Assembly (NCBI RefSeq): GCF_042661025.1
Contig: NZ_JBHSWH010000001.1
Coordinates: forward strand, 248,001 to 312,000
Reading direction: 5' to 3'
Origin: Flexivirga alba
GTDB lineage: Bacteria; Actinomycetota; Actinomycetes; Actinomycetales; Dermatophilaceae
DNA: 64,000 bases
The translations under genes were made by a program, and so were the position numbers. A model generated the notes under the pieces. The model saw only the letters and a program-made list of their open reading frames with translations. It did no database searches and was not told the origin of the DNA. Below are positions 8,274 through 17,053 of this stretch, one piece after another. Numbering within the stretch: the first letter of the stretch is position 1; the number at the start of each line of letters is the position of its first letter.

Positions 8274-9646
8274 TCACACCTTCAGCTGAGCAAGTGCGTC
8301 CTCGATGCCGCGATGGAAGGTCGGGTAGGCGTAGATCATCGAGCGCAGACGCGCGAGTGGCGTGCGTTCGTGCACGGCAAGAGTGAGGATGGACAGGACC
8401 TCTCCGCCATACGGGCCGGCCGAGGTGGCGCCGACCAGAGTCCCGCGATCGGCGTCGGCGACCAGCTTGACGAAGCCGTCGTTGCCCGCTTTGTGGATCC
8501 AGCCGCGGGTCGAGCTGGACGCCAGGCTGAGGCTGGAAACCGTTCGGATTCCTCGCTGTTCGGCCTGCTCCTCAGTCAGTCCGACAGCGCCGATCTCCGG
8601 GTCGGTGAAGGTGACCCGCGGCACCGCGTGATATTCGGCGGGTGCGGGCTCGCGGCCGAGGATATGGTCGGTGACGATCCCGGCTTGATACATCGAGATG
8701 TGTGTGAAGCCGCCCTTGCCGGTGATGTCGCCGATCGCGTAGACCCCGTCGGCGATCCGAAGGTATTCGTCCGGATCGACGAACCGTTGCGTCGTGTCGA
8801 CGCCGATGCTGCCGAGGCCGAGGCCGGCCAGGTCGATGCGCCGGCCGGTCGCGACGAGAAGCCGCTCGGCGGCGAGCGACTCGGCGCCTGTCTCGACGGT
8901 GAAGGCGTCGTAGGTATGACGAACCCCTGTCGCCCCGGTGCCGGTGTGCACCGCGATGCCCTCACGGGCGAACACCTCGGCGAGCAGCCGTCCGGCCTCC
9001 GGCTCGTCCAGCGGAAGCAGCCGTGGCGCCATCTCGACGATGGCGACGCGGGTGCCGAATCGCGCTAGTGCCTGGGCGATTTCGGCGCCAATCGCACCGC
9101 CGCCCAGCACAATCAAGGACTCGGGCGCTTCGGTGATCCGCACGACCTCCCGGTTGGTCCAGTAGGAGTCTCCGACAGTCCTGGGATCGGCGGTATGGCG
9201 GGATCGGTGCCAGTGTTGACGATCAGCGCCCGGCTTGCGGTGAATGACCGATCGCCCACCTGAACCGTGCGCGGCCCGGTGACCGTGCCGCGCCCTCGGA
9301 CGAACGTGCCGCCGGCCTTCTCGAACCGCTCGACGGCGACCCGGTCATCCCAGTTGTCGGTCGCCTCGTCCCGGATCCGAGTCGCCACTGGGGAGAAGCT
9401 CGGCTCGACTCTGCTCGACCCGGCCAGTTGCTCCACGCGACCCGCCTCGGCCACGCTGTCCGCCGCGCGAATCATCATCTTGGACGGGATGCAGCCGTAG
9501 TAGGGGCACTCCCCGCCAACGAGGTTCGCGTCGATGCCGATCACCGAAAGTCCGCTGGCGGCAAGGCGTTCCGCGGCCGACTCACCACCCGGCCCCATAC
9601 CGAGCACGACGATGTCCACTGTGGTCTCGGGCGTAGTGCTACTCAT
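8274..9646 (-). CDS. FAD-dependent pyridine nucleotide-disulfide oxidoreductase, frame broken by one missing base
   Basis: Class I flavin disulfide reductase fold. The 5' frame (9646 to about 9165) has the FAD motif VVLGMGPGGESAAERLA and redox motif GGECPYYGCIPSK; the 3' frame (to 8274) has the NAD(P) motif LIVLGGGAIGAEIAQAL, the second FAD motif YAIGDITGKGG and a dimerisation domain (TDPEIGAVGLTEEQAEQRG). They join as SETP-YWTNREVVRITEAPE if one C is added at the GG (plus strand) at 9165-9166, so the gene is probably whole. The usual HPT...E pair near the C-terminus reads YPTFHRGIED, so it lacks the classical proton relay of glutathione or lipoamide reductases. Substrate unknown. Confidence 0.75.
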
Positions 9647-9719
9647 GCGACACCATGATCCCGCACCTCACGCGGGGATGACAGTGGTGGGAGTGGCCGA
9701 CGCGATCGACCTCGGCGCA

Positions 9720-11144
9720 TCAGTCCTGGTCGGACTCGTGCATGTAGGGGTAGAGCTGCCCGCGGTTCTCGTCGATCTGCAAGGTCCGCCCGGCGAACGG
9801 GAAGGCCCGCTGCGGGCATGCCGGACGTTCGCAGACCTTGCAGCCCATCCCGATCTGGGCACGCAACGTCCGGTCCTCCAGATCCAGACCGGCGGAGTAG
9901 ACCGTCTGATCCGCGTAACCCAGGTCGCAGCCGAGACCTATTGCGAAAGTCTTGTGCGCAGAACGGAATCCGGACCCTCCGCTGCTCACCGTCCGGGCGA
10001 TCCAGAGATACGCGCGACCGTCGGGCATCTCGGCGATCTGCCGCAGCACCTGGCCGGGACGACTGAACGCGTCATACACGGTCCACAGCGGGCAGGTGCC
10101 GCCGCTGCGGGAGAAATGAAACGGCGTCGCCGACTGCCGCTTGGAGAGGTTGCCCGCCCGATCCACCCGCACGAACGCGAACGGAATCCCCGAATCCCCG
10201 GGCCGTTGCAGGGTATTGAGCCGATGGCAGACCGTCTCGAAGCCGACGTCGAACTCCTCGGCGAGTTGCTCGATGTCGTAACGTACGCGCCGGGCGGCCG
10301 CCAGGAACTCGCCATACGGCAACAGGATCGCACCGGCAAAGTAGTTCGCCAGGCCTATCCGCGCCAGTCGGGTGGTCACCACATCACGGAACGGCGCGGT
10401 CTCGACGATCTCGTCGATCAGGTCCGGCGCGACTGTCAACGCGAGCTGGCTACCCAGCTGGAACGCCTTCTGCGACGGACGCAGCTCCCGGGCCACCCGC
10501 AAAGTGCGCGTCTGCGGGTCGTAACGACGCTGCCCGCCGACCTCCGACCGCGACGCCTCGGCGACCTCGATCTCAAGTGCTGTCAGGTGGTTTCGCAGTG
10601 CGTCATACCGACCACGAGGCTGTATGCCGAGCTGTGCGACCAACGCCTCCGCTTGTCGGTCAAGCCCGTCGAAGTAGTTGTGATGGACCGAGAAGAAGTC
10701 GCGCACGGCTTCGTAAGGCATCGGCGGTCCGAGCAGATCCTCGCGGTCACCGCCCAACCGAGCCTCCAGAGAGTCGATGCGCTCCCGGTCGGCACGCCGC
10801 CCTGCAGACAGGTCGAGCAGCGCAGCCGCGACACCCGGCAGCTGATCCGCAACGAAACGAACCTCCGCGACCGACAGCGCACGCAACTCCGCGTGCTCCG
10901 CAAAAGAATCGACGAGCGCCGCGGCTGTACGTGCCTCCGGCTCGACCGTCAACCGCTGGGCGTCGATGCCGAGGACTTCGGCGATCCGCGCCCGCAACTG
11001 GGACGTCAGCACCCGGTTGTTGTGCTCGATCTGGCTCAGATAGCTCGGCGAGATCGAGATCTTCCGCGCCAGCGCCGCACCGCTGAGTCCGGCATCCACC
11101 CGTGCGCGCCGGACGACGAATCCGGCATACTCAGCTGTGGCCAT
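9720..11144 (-). CDS. prpR: PrpR/RamB-type regulator of the methylcitrate cycle
   Basis: 474-residue XRE-family regulator. The N-terminal helix-turn-helix (about residues 9-62, VRRARVDAGLSGAALARKISISPSYLSQIEHNNR) is followed by an IrrE/ImmA-like region and a C-terminal domain with a Cys cluster (GCDLGY, MGCKVCERPACPQRAFP) typical of the short-chain acyl-CoA-sensing RamB/PrpR group. It is divergent from prpC-prpD-prpB, the classic arrangement for an activator of propionate catabolism. ATG 11144 has AAAGAT 6 bases upstream (leaderless); GTG 11150 is an alternative. Confidence 0.88.
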   Translation of the reverse strand: MATAEYAGFVVRRARVDAGLSGAALARKISISPSYLSQIEHNNRVLTSQLRARIAEVLGIDAQRLTVEPEARTAAALVDSFAEHAELRALSVAEVRFVADQLPGVAAALLDLSAGRRADRERIDSLEARLGGDREDLLGPPMPYEAVRDFFSVHHNYFDGLDRQAEALVAQLGIQPRGRYDALRNHLTALEIEVAEASRSEVGGQRRYDPQTRTLRVARELRPSQKAFQLGSQLALTVAPDLIDEIVETAPFRDVVTTRLARIGLANYFAGAILLPYGEFLAAARRVRYDIEQLAEEFDVGFETVCHRLNTLQRPGDSGIPFAFVRVDRAGNLSKRQSATPFHFSRSGGTCPLWTVYDAFSRPGQVLRQIAEMPDGRAYLWIARTVSSGGSGFRSAHKTFAIGLGCDLGYADQTVYSAGLDLEDRTLRAQIGMGCKVCERPACPQRAFPFAGRTLQIDENRGQLYPYMHESDQD

Positions 11145-11152
11145 GCGCACAT

Positions 11153-11247
11153 CTTTACAAACTTCACAAGCCAGGTCGAGAAACTGTCCGAACTTCGCAT
11201 GGCAGTGCGGGTATCAGTAGACACTCTCGGTTGCTTATCTTGTAAAG
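11153..11247. promoter_or_regulatory. Divergent prpR/prpC promoter with mirrored TTGTAAAG boxes
   Basis: CTTTACAA at 11153-11160, next to the prpR start, is the exact reverse complement of TTGTAAAG at 11240-11247, just upstream of prpC. TTGTAAAG resembles RamB/PrpR half-sites (TTTGCAAA-like). The prpC-proximal copy overlaps a possible -10 (TTATCT), the other overlaps the prpR start region, so one protein could set both promoters. Binding is inferred. Confidence 0.6.
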
Positions 11248-11274
11248 AACACTTGATCACGACAAGGAGTCGTC

Positions 11275-12424
11275 ATGGCTGAAGCGGCCGTCAAACCAAA
11301 GCCCAAGAAGTCTGTTGCATTGTCCGGGGTGCCGGCGGGCAACACCGCGCTGTGCACCGTCGGCCAGCACGGCAACGACCTGTCCTACCGCGGCTACGAC
11401 ATTTTCGACCTGGCCGAGAACTGCAGCTTTGAGGAGGTCGCTCATCTCCTCATCCACGGTGTCCTCCCGACGCAGGCCCAGCTCGACACCTACAAGGCGC
11501 AGCTGAAGGCCAAGCGCGCCCTCCCCTCGCCGTCCGGCAGGCGCTGGAAGCGCTGCCGGCCGCGAGCCACCCGATGGACGTCATGCGCACCGGTGTCTCG
11601 GTGCTCGGCTGCACGCTGCCGGAGAAGGACGACCACAACGACGCCGACGCCCGCGACATCGCCGACCGGCTGATCGCGTCGCTCGGCTCGATGCTCCTCT
11701 ACTGGTACCACTGGACGCACAGCGGCAAGCGCATCGACGTCGAGACCGACGACGACTCGATCGGCGGCCACTTCCTGCACCTGTTGCACGGCACCGAACC
11801 GTCCGACGAGCAGGTCCACGCGATGAACATCTCGCTCAATTTGTATGCCGAGCACGAGTTCAACGCCTCCACCTTCACCGGTCGGGTCATCGCCGGCACC
11901 GGGTCGGACATGTACTCCGCGATCACCGGAGCGATCGGGGCGCTGCGCGGCCCGAAGCATGGTGGCGCCAACGAGGTCGCACTGAACATCCAGCAGCGCT
12001 ACGCAAACCCGGACGAGGCCGAGGCCGACATCCGCGAGCGGGTTGCCAACAAGGAGGTCGTGATCGGCTTCGGCCACCCCGTCTACACGATCTCCGACCC
12101 GCGCAACAAGATCATCAAGAAGGTCGCGCAGAACCTCAGCGCAGGCACCGGCGACGAGCAGCTCTTCGCGGTCGCCGAGCGCATCGAGTCGGTCATGGCC
12201 GACGCCAAGAAGATGTTCCCGAACCTCGACTGGTTCAGCGCCGTCAGCTACCGCGCCCTGGGCGTGCCCACCGACATGTTCACCCCCTGTTCGTCATCTC
12301 CCGCACCACCGGCTGGGCCGCGCACGTGCTCGAGCAGCGTGCCGACAACAAGATCATCCGGCCGAGCGCCAACTACATCGGTCCGGAGGACCAGAAGTTC
12401 GTCCCGCTCGCACAGCGAAAGTAA
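11275..12424 (+). CDS. prpC: 2-methylcitrate synthase, frame broken twice by missing bases
   Basis: Citrate-synthase-family enzyme joining propionyl-CoA and oxaloacetate in the methylcitrate cycle. The start (AAGGAG, 5 bases, ATG) and N-terminal NTALCTVGQHGNDLSYRGYDIFDLAENCSFEEVAHLL are clear. The frame shifts after LKAKRALP at the CCCC run 11523-11526 and resumes as AVRQALEALPAASHPMDVMRTG. The core includes GPKHGGANEVAL and FGHPVYTISDPRNKIIK with catalytic His residues. A second shift at the five-C run 12283-12287 should restore LFVISRTTGWAAHVLEQRADNKIIRPSANYIG. Both breaks fit one lost C each. First gene of the prpC-D-B operon. Confidence 0.85.
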
Positions 12425-12436
12425 CCCCTCCAAGCT

Positions 12437-12523
12437 GGTCGAGTAGGGCGAGCCGCTAGGCGAGCCCGTATCGAGACCCGGGACGGTTTCGATACGTCGC
12501 TCGTTCCTCGCTCCTACTCAACC
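12437..12523. repeat. Head-to-head pair of the GGTCGAGTAG...GTATCGAGACC palindromic repeat
   Basis: Left unit 12437-12478 begins GGTCGAGTAGGG and ends GTATCGAGACC; right unit 12485-12523 is an inverted relative running GGTTTCGATACG to CCTACTCAACC. Related units recur across the window, mostly between genes. Here it fills the gap between prpC and prpD. Confidence 0.75.
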
Positions 12524-12565
12524 CCCTCTCTACCTCACCCGCTCCGACACGATTGGCGACATACC

Positions 12566-14071
12566 TTGTCCAGCAGTGAAACCGACACCACCACAACGAA
12601 ATCCGCGACCGGCGGCCGGGCGTGGGACGACGTGCTCGTCGATATCGTCGACTACGTCCGCGACTACCAGATCGACTCCGACCTGGCGCTGACCACCGCA
12701 CGCAACATCCTGATCGACGCGCTCGGCTGCGGCCTCGAAGCACTCGAATACCCAGCAGCGACAAAGCTGCTCGGCCCGATCGTGCCGGGCACCGAGGTGC
12801 CCAACGGCGCACGCGTCATCGGCACCAACTACGTGCTCGACCCGGTGCAGGCCGCCTTCGACAACGGCGCACTGGTCCGCTGGCTCGACTTCAACGACAC
12901 CTGGCTGGCCGCCGAGTGGGGCCACCCGAGCGACAACTCGGGCGCCATACTCACCGTCGCCGACTGGATCTCCCGCGAGCGCGTTGTCCGCGGCGAGCAA
13001 CCGCTGACCATGCAGGCGGTCATCGAGGGCATCGTGAAGGCGCACGAGATCCAGGGCGTCATCGCGCTCGAAAACTCTTTCAACGCAGTCGGTTTGGACC
13101 ACGTCATCCTGGTGAAGGTTGCCAGCACTGCCGTGGTGTCGACGCTGCTCGGGCTCACCCGCGAGCAAACGTTGGCGGCCGTGTCGCTGGCGTTCGTCGA
13201 CGGCCAGTCGCTGCGCACCTACCGCCACGCGCCCAACGCGGGCAGCCGCAAGAGCTGGGCGGCCGGTGACGCGTGCAGCCGCGCGGTGAAGCTGGCCCTG
13301 ATCGCGCAGACCGGCGAGATGGGCTACCCGACCGTGCTGACCGCACCGACCTGGGGCTTCTACGACGTCAGCTTCGGCGGCAAGCCCTTCACCTTCCAGC
13401 GGACCTACGGCTCGTATGTCGCCGAGAACGTCCTCTTCAAGATCAGCTACCCGGCGGAGTTCCACAGCCAGACCGCCGTCGAGGCGGCACACACGCTGCG
13501 CGACCAGGTCGAGGCCGCCGGCAAGAAGGTCGAGGACATCGACGAGGTCACCATCCGCACCCATGAGGCGTGCATCCGGATCATCGACAAGCAGGGTCCG
13601 CTGACCGGCCCGGCCGACCGCGACCACTGCATCCAGTACATGGTCGCCGTGCCGCTCATCTTCGGCCGGCTGACCGCAGCCGACTATGAGGACAACGTCG
13701 CCGCCGACCCGCGGATCGACACACTGCGCGCCAAGATTCACTGTGTCGAGGACCCGCAGTTCACCAAGGATTATCACGACCCGGAGAAGCGCAGCATCGC
13801 CAACGCGCTCACCGTGAAGTTCACCGACGGCACCACCCTCGATGAGGTCGTCGTGGAGTACCCGATCGGGCACCGCCGCCGCCGCGAGGAGGGCCTGCCG
13901 TTGTTGGAGGAGAAGTTCCGCCGCAACCTGGCCCGTCGCTTCGACGAGACCCGGCAGCACGAGCTCGCCGAGGTGTCGCTCGACCAGGCCAAGTTCGCGG
14001 CTACCCCGGTCAACGAGTATGTCGACCTCTTCGTGACCGCCGACAACGACTTCGGACCGAAGGAGAAGTAA
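12566..14071 (+). CDS. prpD: 2-methylcitrate dehydratase (MmgE/PrpD family)
   Basis: 501-residue enzyme dehydrating 2-methylcitrate to 2-methyl-cis-aconitate. Family features: ILIDALGCGLEALEYP, DNGALVRWLDFNDTWLAAEWGHPSDNSGAIL, SFNAVGLDHVILVKVASTAV and AGSRKSWAAGDACSRAVKLAL, plus the C-terminal VTVKFTDGTTLDEVVVEYPIGHRRRREEG. The predicted start is TTG 12566; no strong ribosome site precedes it, and no better in-frame start is seen. The stop overlaps the prpB ATG (TAATG), so D and B are coupled; a repeat pair separates it from prpC. Confidence 0.92.
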   Translation: MSSSETDTTTTKSATGGRAWDDVLVDIVDYVRDYQIDSDLALTTARNILIDALGCGLEALEYPAATKLLGPIVPGTEVPNGARVIGTNYVLDPVQAAFDNGALVRWLDFNDTWLAAEWGHPSDNSGAILTVADWISRERVVRGEQPLTMQAVIEGIVKAHEIQGVIALENSFNAVGLDHVILVKVASTAVVSTLLGLTREQTLAAVSLAFVDGQSLRTYRHAPNAGSRKSWAAGDACSRAVKLALIAQTGEMGYPTVLTAPTWGFYDVSFGGKPFTFQRTYGSYVAENVLFKISYPAEFHSQTAVEAAHTLRDQVEAAGKKVEDIDEVTIRTHEACIRIIDKQGPLTGPADRDHCIQYMVAVPLIFGRLTAADYEDNVAADPRIDTLRAKIHCVEDPQFTKDYHDPEKRSIANALTVKFTDGTTLDEVVVEYPIGHRRRREEGLPLLEEKFRRNLARRFDETRQHELAEVSLDQAKFAATPVNEYVDLFVTADNDFGPKEK

Positions 14072-14940
14072 TGCAGCCCTCCACCAAGCAGCAGTTGAAG
14101 TCGCTGGTGCAGGAACGTGCCGGCGTGGTCGTCCCAGGAGCGTTCAATGCGTTGTCCGCCAAGGTGATTCAGGACTTGGGCTACCGGGCGTCATACGTCA
14201 CGGGTGCCGGTGTCACGAACATGTCGCTCGGTCTGCCGGACCAGGGCTTCATGGGTTTGGCCGAGATCGCCGACCACACCGCGCGCATCCGCGACGCCGT
14301 AGACCTGCCGCTGCTCGTCGACGCCGATACCGGCTTCGGCAACGCGCTGAACGTGCGTCATACCGTCCGCGTGCTCGAGCGTGCCGGCGCGGACTGCATC
14401 CAGTTCGAGGACCAGGTCAGCCCGAAGCGCTGCGGCCACTTCGAGGGCAAGTCGGTCATCGGCACAGACGAGGCCGTCAACAAGATCAAGGCCGCCGTCG
14501 ATGCTCGCCGCGACGAAAACCTGCTGATCATGGCCCGCACCGACGCGGCCGCCGTCGACGGCTTCGAGGCCGCGGTGGAGCGGGCCCGCGCATTCGGTGA
14601 AGCAGGCGCCGACATCCTCTTCGTCGAGGCACTGACCGACCGCGAGCAGGTGCTGAGCCTGCCGGGCATGGTCGAGCAGCCGCTGCTGGCGAACCTGGTC
14701 ATCGGCGGCAAGACGCCGATGGTGTCGGCGTCCGAGCTGGCCGAGGCCGGCTACGGCATCGTGCTCTATGCAAATGCCGCACTGCAGGGTGCGGTCTTCG
14801 GCATGCAGAACGCGCTGACCGCGCTGCGCGACACCGGGCAGATCACCGAGGACGACAACCTCGTCGTCGGATTCGCCGAGCGGCAGCGCCTGGTGGACAA
14901 GCCCACCTGGGACGCTCTGAACGACCGCTACAGCAGCTGA
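14071..14940 (+). CDS. prpB: 2-methylisocitrate lyase
   Basis: 289-residue ICL/PEP-mutase-family TIM barrel that splits 2-methylisocitrate into pyruvate and succinate, the last step of the methylcitrate cycle. Seen: VVPGAFNALSAKVIQDLGY, the metal-binding LLVDADTGFG, the catalytic signature PKRCGHFEGKSV with the nucleophilic Cys, IMARTDA, and ADILFVEALTD. The ATG overlaps the prpD stop by one base. Last gene of the operon, followed by a terminator. Confidence 0.95.
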   Translation: MQPSTKQQLKSLVQERAGVVVPGAFNALSAKVIQDLGYRASYVTGAGVTNMSLGLPDQGFMGLAEIADHTARIRDAVDLPLLVDADTGFGNALNVRHTVRVLERAGADCIQFEDQVSPKRCGHFEGKSVIGTDEAVNKIKAAVDARRDENLLIMARTDAAAVDGFEAAVERARAFGEAGADILFVEALTDREQVLSLPGMVEQPLLANLVIGGKTPMVSASELAEAGYGIVLYANAALQGAVFGMQNALTALRDTGQITEDDNLVVGFAERQRLVDKPTWDALNDRYSS

Positions 14941-15009
14941 GCCGACTGGCTCGGTTCTGCTCTCACCCGATATCGGGTGACTGACCGCTCGTCGGGCGAG
15001 AGGAAGGGT

Positions 15010-15034
15010 GGCTGCGTGCATGACGCACGCAGCC
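15010..15034 (+). terminator. Terminator of the prpC-D-B operon
   Basis: 10-bp perfect stem GGCTGCGTGC / GCACGCAGCC around loop ATGAC, followed by GCTTCTTT, 70 bases after the prpB stop. A separate 18-base palindrome TCACCCGATATCGGGTGA lies at 14963-14980 between prpB and this hairpin. Confidence 0.75.
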
Positions 15035-15084
15035 GCTTCTTTCGTATGCCGGGAAGTCGACGAGCGGCCTGTTAGCGTCAGGGA

Positions 15085-15999
15085 ATGGCGATATCGTTCA
15101 CGACACAACTGAGAACCGGAAGCATTCGTTCCAAGCGGATCGCGCGGGGTCTGCTGGACCCGGCGTCGCGACCTCGCTATGTCGCTGCCGTTCGCCGCGG
15201 AGTAGGTCGGCGGCAACGCGAACGCTGCCTGATCTGCGGCGGGTCGGGCCTCCAGCACCGCACCCTCACCAACGCCGCGGACAAGAGCCTCACCTTTCCG
15301 GCAGTAATCTGCAACGGCTGTGGCTTCATCCGATGCCTGAAGACTGCCCAGAGCAACTTTCTCGATGTCAAGGACTTCGAAAGTCTTCCGGGCGGGACCC
15401 GGGCGGGCAGCGCAACCCGGAAGGGCCGCGAGTTCCACATGGCGAGAATGGCGATCGAAATTCTCAACCGCGACAGTGTGGACGTGCTGGTGTATGGCGC
15501 CGGCCGAAGCCTCGACAACCACCACATCGCAAAGCTGCCCGGCGTCGGCCAGGTAGCCATCGGGGACATCATGAAGCTGCGCGATGACGGTGATTTCGTC
15601 GACGCGAACGTACGCACCTCGCGGCACTTCCAGGTCGTGCTCGCCTCCGAGGTGATCGAGCACTTCCGTGACCCCTGGAGCGACTTCACCAAATTGCTCA
15701 GACTGGTCGACCGCGACGGTCTCGTGGTGTGCGGGACCGACATCTACGACGGCGGAGACCTCACCAGACAGCGCTACATCTACTACCCGGACCACACTGC
15801 CTACTACACGCCGCAATCGCTACGGCTGATCGCCAAGTCGCTCGGCTTCCACCTCGACTTCCGATCCACGGACGGCGCGACGGGCGTACGCAAGCGATAC
15901 GTCATCTTCAGCAAGTCGGCCCAGACCATGGAACACGTCGCCGACTACTTCGGCTCGCACGAGCAGGCTCCCGCCGAGCCCGAGCCACCGAAGAAGTAG
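15085..15999 (+). CDS. SAM-dependent methyltransferase with N-terminal zinc-binding segment
   Basis: 304-residue cytosolic protein. A CLICGGSG...ICNGCGFIR pair of CxxC motifs (about residues 48-80) probably binds zinc, as in some sugar C-methyltransferases. A class I SAM domain follows: VDVLVYGAGRSLDNHHIA (weak motif I), VVLASEVIEHFRDPWSDFTKLLRLVDRDGLVVCGT (motifs II/III). TAGCGT lies 6 bases before ATG 15085, so the mRNA is probably leaderless. The substrate is unknown and the neighbours give no pathway. The gene is closed by a nested palindrome. Confidence 0.75.
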   Translation: MAISFTTQLRTGSIRSKRIARGLLDPASRPRYVAAVRRGVGRRQRERCLICGGSGLQHRTLTNAADKSLTFPAVICNGCGFIRCLKTAQSNFLDVKDFESLPGGTRAGSATRKGREFHMARMAIEILNRDSVDVLVYGAGRSLDNHHIAKLPGVGQVAIGDIMKLRDDGDFVDANVRTSRHFQVVLASEVIEHFRDPWSDFTKLLRLVDRDGLVVCGTDIYDGGDLTRQRYIYYPDHTAYYTPQSLRLIAKSLGFHLDFRSTDGATGVRKRYVIFSKSAQTMEHVADYFGSHEQAPAEPEPPKK

Positions 16000-16001
16000 C
16001 G

Positions 16002-16086
16002 ATTGACCGGCATACTTCCGCATTGAGCGGCGTACCGAATCCAGTGGATTCGGTACGCCGCTCAAGGTATTGGTATGCCGGTCAAT
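16002..16086. terminator. Nested double palindrome, bidirectional terminator between convergent genes
   Basis: Outer 14-bp stem ATTGACCGGCATAC (16002-16015) / GTATGCCGGTCAAT (16073-16086) encloses an inner perfect 20-bp stem (16023-16042 / 16046-16065) with a 3-base loop. Outer and inner arms are variants of one 14-mer, ATTGA(C/G)CGGC(A/G)TAC, so four copies are stacked as two nested inverted pairs. It lies between the methyltransferase and rpf stops and could stop transcription from both sides. Confidence 0.8.
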
Positions 16087-16135
16087 GCGTTGAGCCCCTG
16101 TGGGTTGATGCAGCGGGGAGAACTTCGTGGGTGGC

Positions 16136-16882
16136 TTACATGCCCTTGGAGTTCAGGTAGCTCTGCAGGGCGACGACAGTGCGGCCATTCAGGTTCGCGG
16201 CACCGTCCTGGGTGGCGCCGACGTAGCGCTGCAACGCGCGGGTGGTGATGGGGCCAATGACACCGTCCCGGTAGACACCGAGTCGCGCCTGCAAGGCGAT
16301 CACCGTGCTGCGGGTGAAGTGGTCGGCGCCGTCCTGCCGTATGCCGAGCCAGTGCTGCGTCGAGGCTGTGGTCAGCGGACCGACGATGCCGTCGAGCACC
16401 AGCGCCCGGTGGTTGCCGCGCGACGGCGGAGTGGGCTGCGGGGTGGGCTTGGGCGCCGGTGTGGAGCCACCGACGTCGACCCTGACGGCGAGCCCGTTGG
16501 CGCGGGTGAGGCCGCCCTTCTTGGAGCAGACCGGCCAAGCGCCGGGGCCCTGCACCCGCAACGTCGCCTGGGCGACGTAGATCTGCTGGTCCCGTGTCGC
16601 GTACTGAGCGCTCGAGGCGAACTTGGTGCCGCCGAACGCCTGCCAGGTCGACGTGGTGAACTGCAGGCCTCCGTAGAAGCTGTTGCCGGTGTCGATCGAC
16701 CAGTTGTTACCCGACTCGCAGGTGGCGACGCGGTCCCAAACGTTCCAGGGAGTGTCCGCCTTGGCGTGCGCGGCAGCGGCCAGACCGGCGCCGACGGTGG
16801 TGGCCGAGGCCATCACGGCGCCCATGGCGCGTCGGCCGGCGACAGACGGTCGATCCGTCTTGTGACGCGGTGTGTACGGCAA
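16136..16882 (-). CDS. Rpf-like transglycosylase with two peptidoglycan-binding repeats
   Basis: 248-residue secreted resuscitation-promoting-factor-like muralytic enzyme. Order: signal region with arginines (MPYTPRHKTDRPSVAGRRAMGAVMASAT); Rpf domain (about residues 43-118, WDRVATCESGNNWSIDTGNSFYGGLQFTTSTWQAFGG with catalytic Glu in CESGNNW); proline-rich linker (TPAPKPTPQPTPP); two C-terminal repeats (DGIVGPLTTASTQHWLG and DGVIGPITTRALQRYVG). The start is TTG 16882, supported by AGGAAAGGA upstream. It should cleave peptidoglycan glycan strands and may promote regrowth. The 17028-17045 inverted repeat AATTAC...GTAATT upstream might be regulatory. Confidence 0.87.
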   Translation of the reverse strand: MPYTPRHKTDRPSVAGRRAMGAVMASATTVGAGLAAAAHAKADTPWNVWDRVATCESGNNWSIDTGNSFYGGLQFTTSTWQAFGGTKFASSAQYATRDQQIYVAQATLRVQGPGAWPVCSKKGGLTRANGLAVRVDVGGSTPAPKPTPQPTPPSRGNHRALVLDGIVGPLTTASTQHWLGIRQDGADHFTRSTVIALQARLGVYRDGVIGPITTRALQRYVGATQDGAANLNGRTVVALQSYLNSKGM

Positions 16883-17053
16883 GGTGATGTCCTTTCCTGA
16901 CGACCCGACTCGCGCCGGGATCGGTGCCTTGAAGCGCCCCGAACGTTACGGGAATGACGCATGTGACACAAGGTGCGAGTGAGGTTCAAGTCCAGAATTC
17001 AAGGCGACACGCCGAAAAAGAAGGTAAAATTACAAACGTGTAATTCAACTGAT

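Noticed and set aside
11275..12424. prpC as a true pseudogene
   Set aside because: Both breaks are single-base losses in C runs like those in essential genes of the same window, and the rest of the operon is intact.
12530..13960. A long minus-strand frame inside prpD
   Set aside because: Antisense shadow of a well-conserved prpD; no start signal and no family features.
16883..17053. A c-di-AMP (ydaO) riboswitch upstream of the Rpf-like gene
   Set aside because: Rpf genes often have one, but I could not find the conserved GGGGACC and GGGTGAA-type segments here; only an AT-rich inverted repeat is seen.
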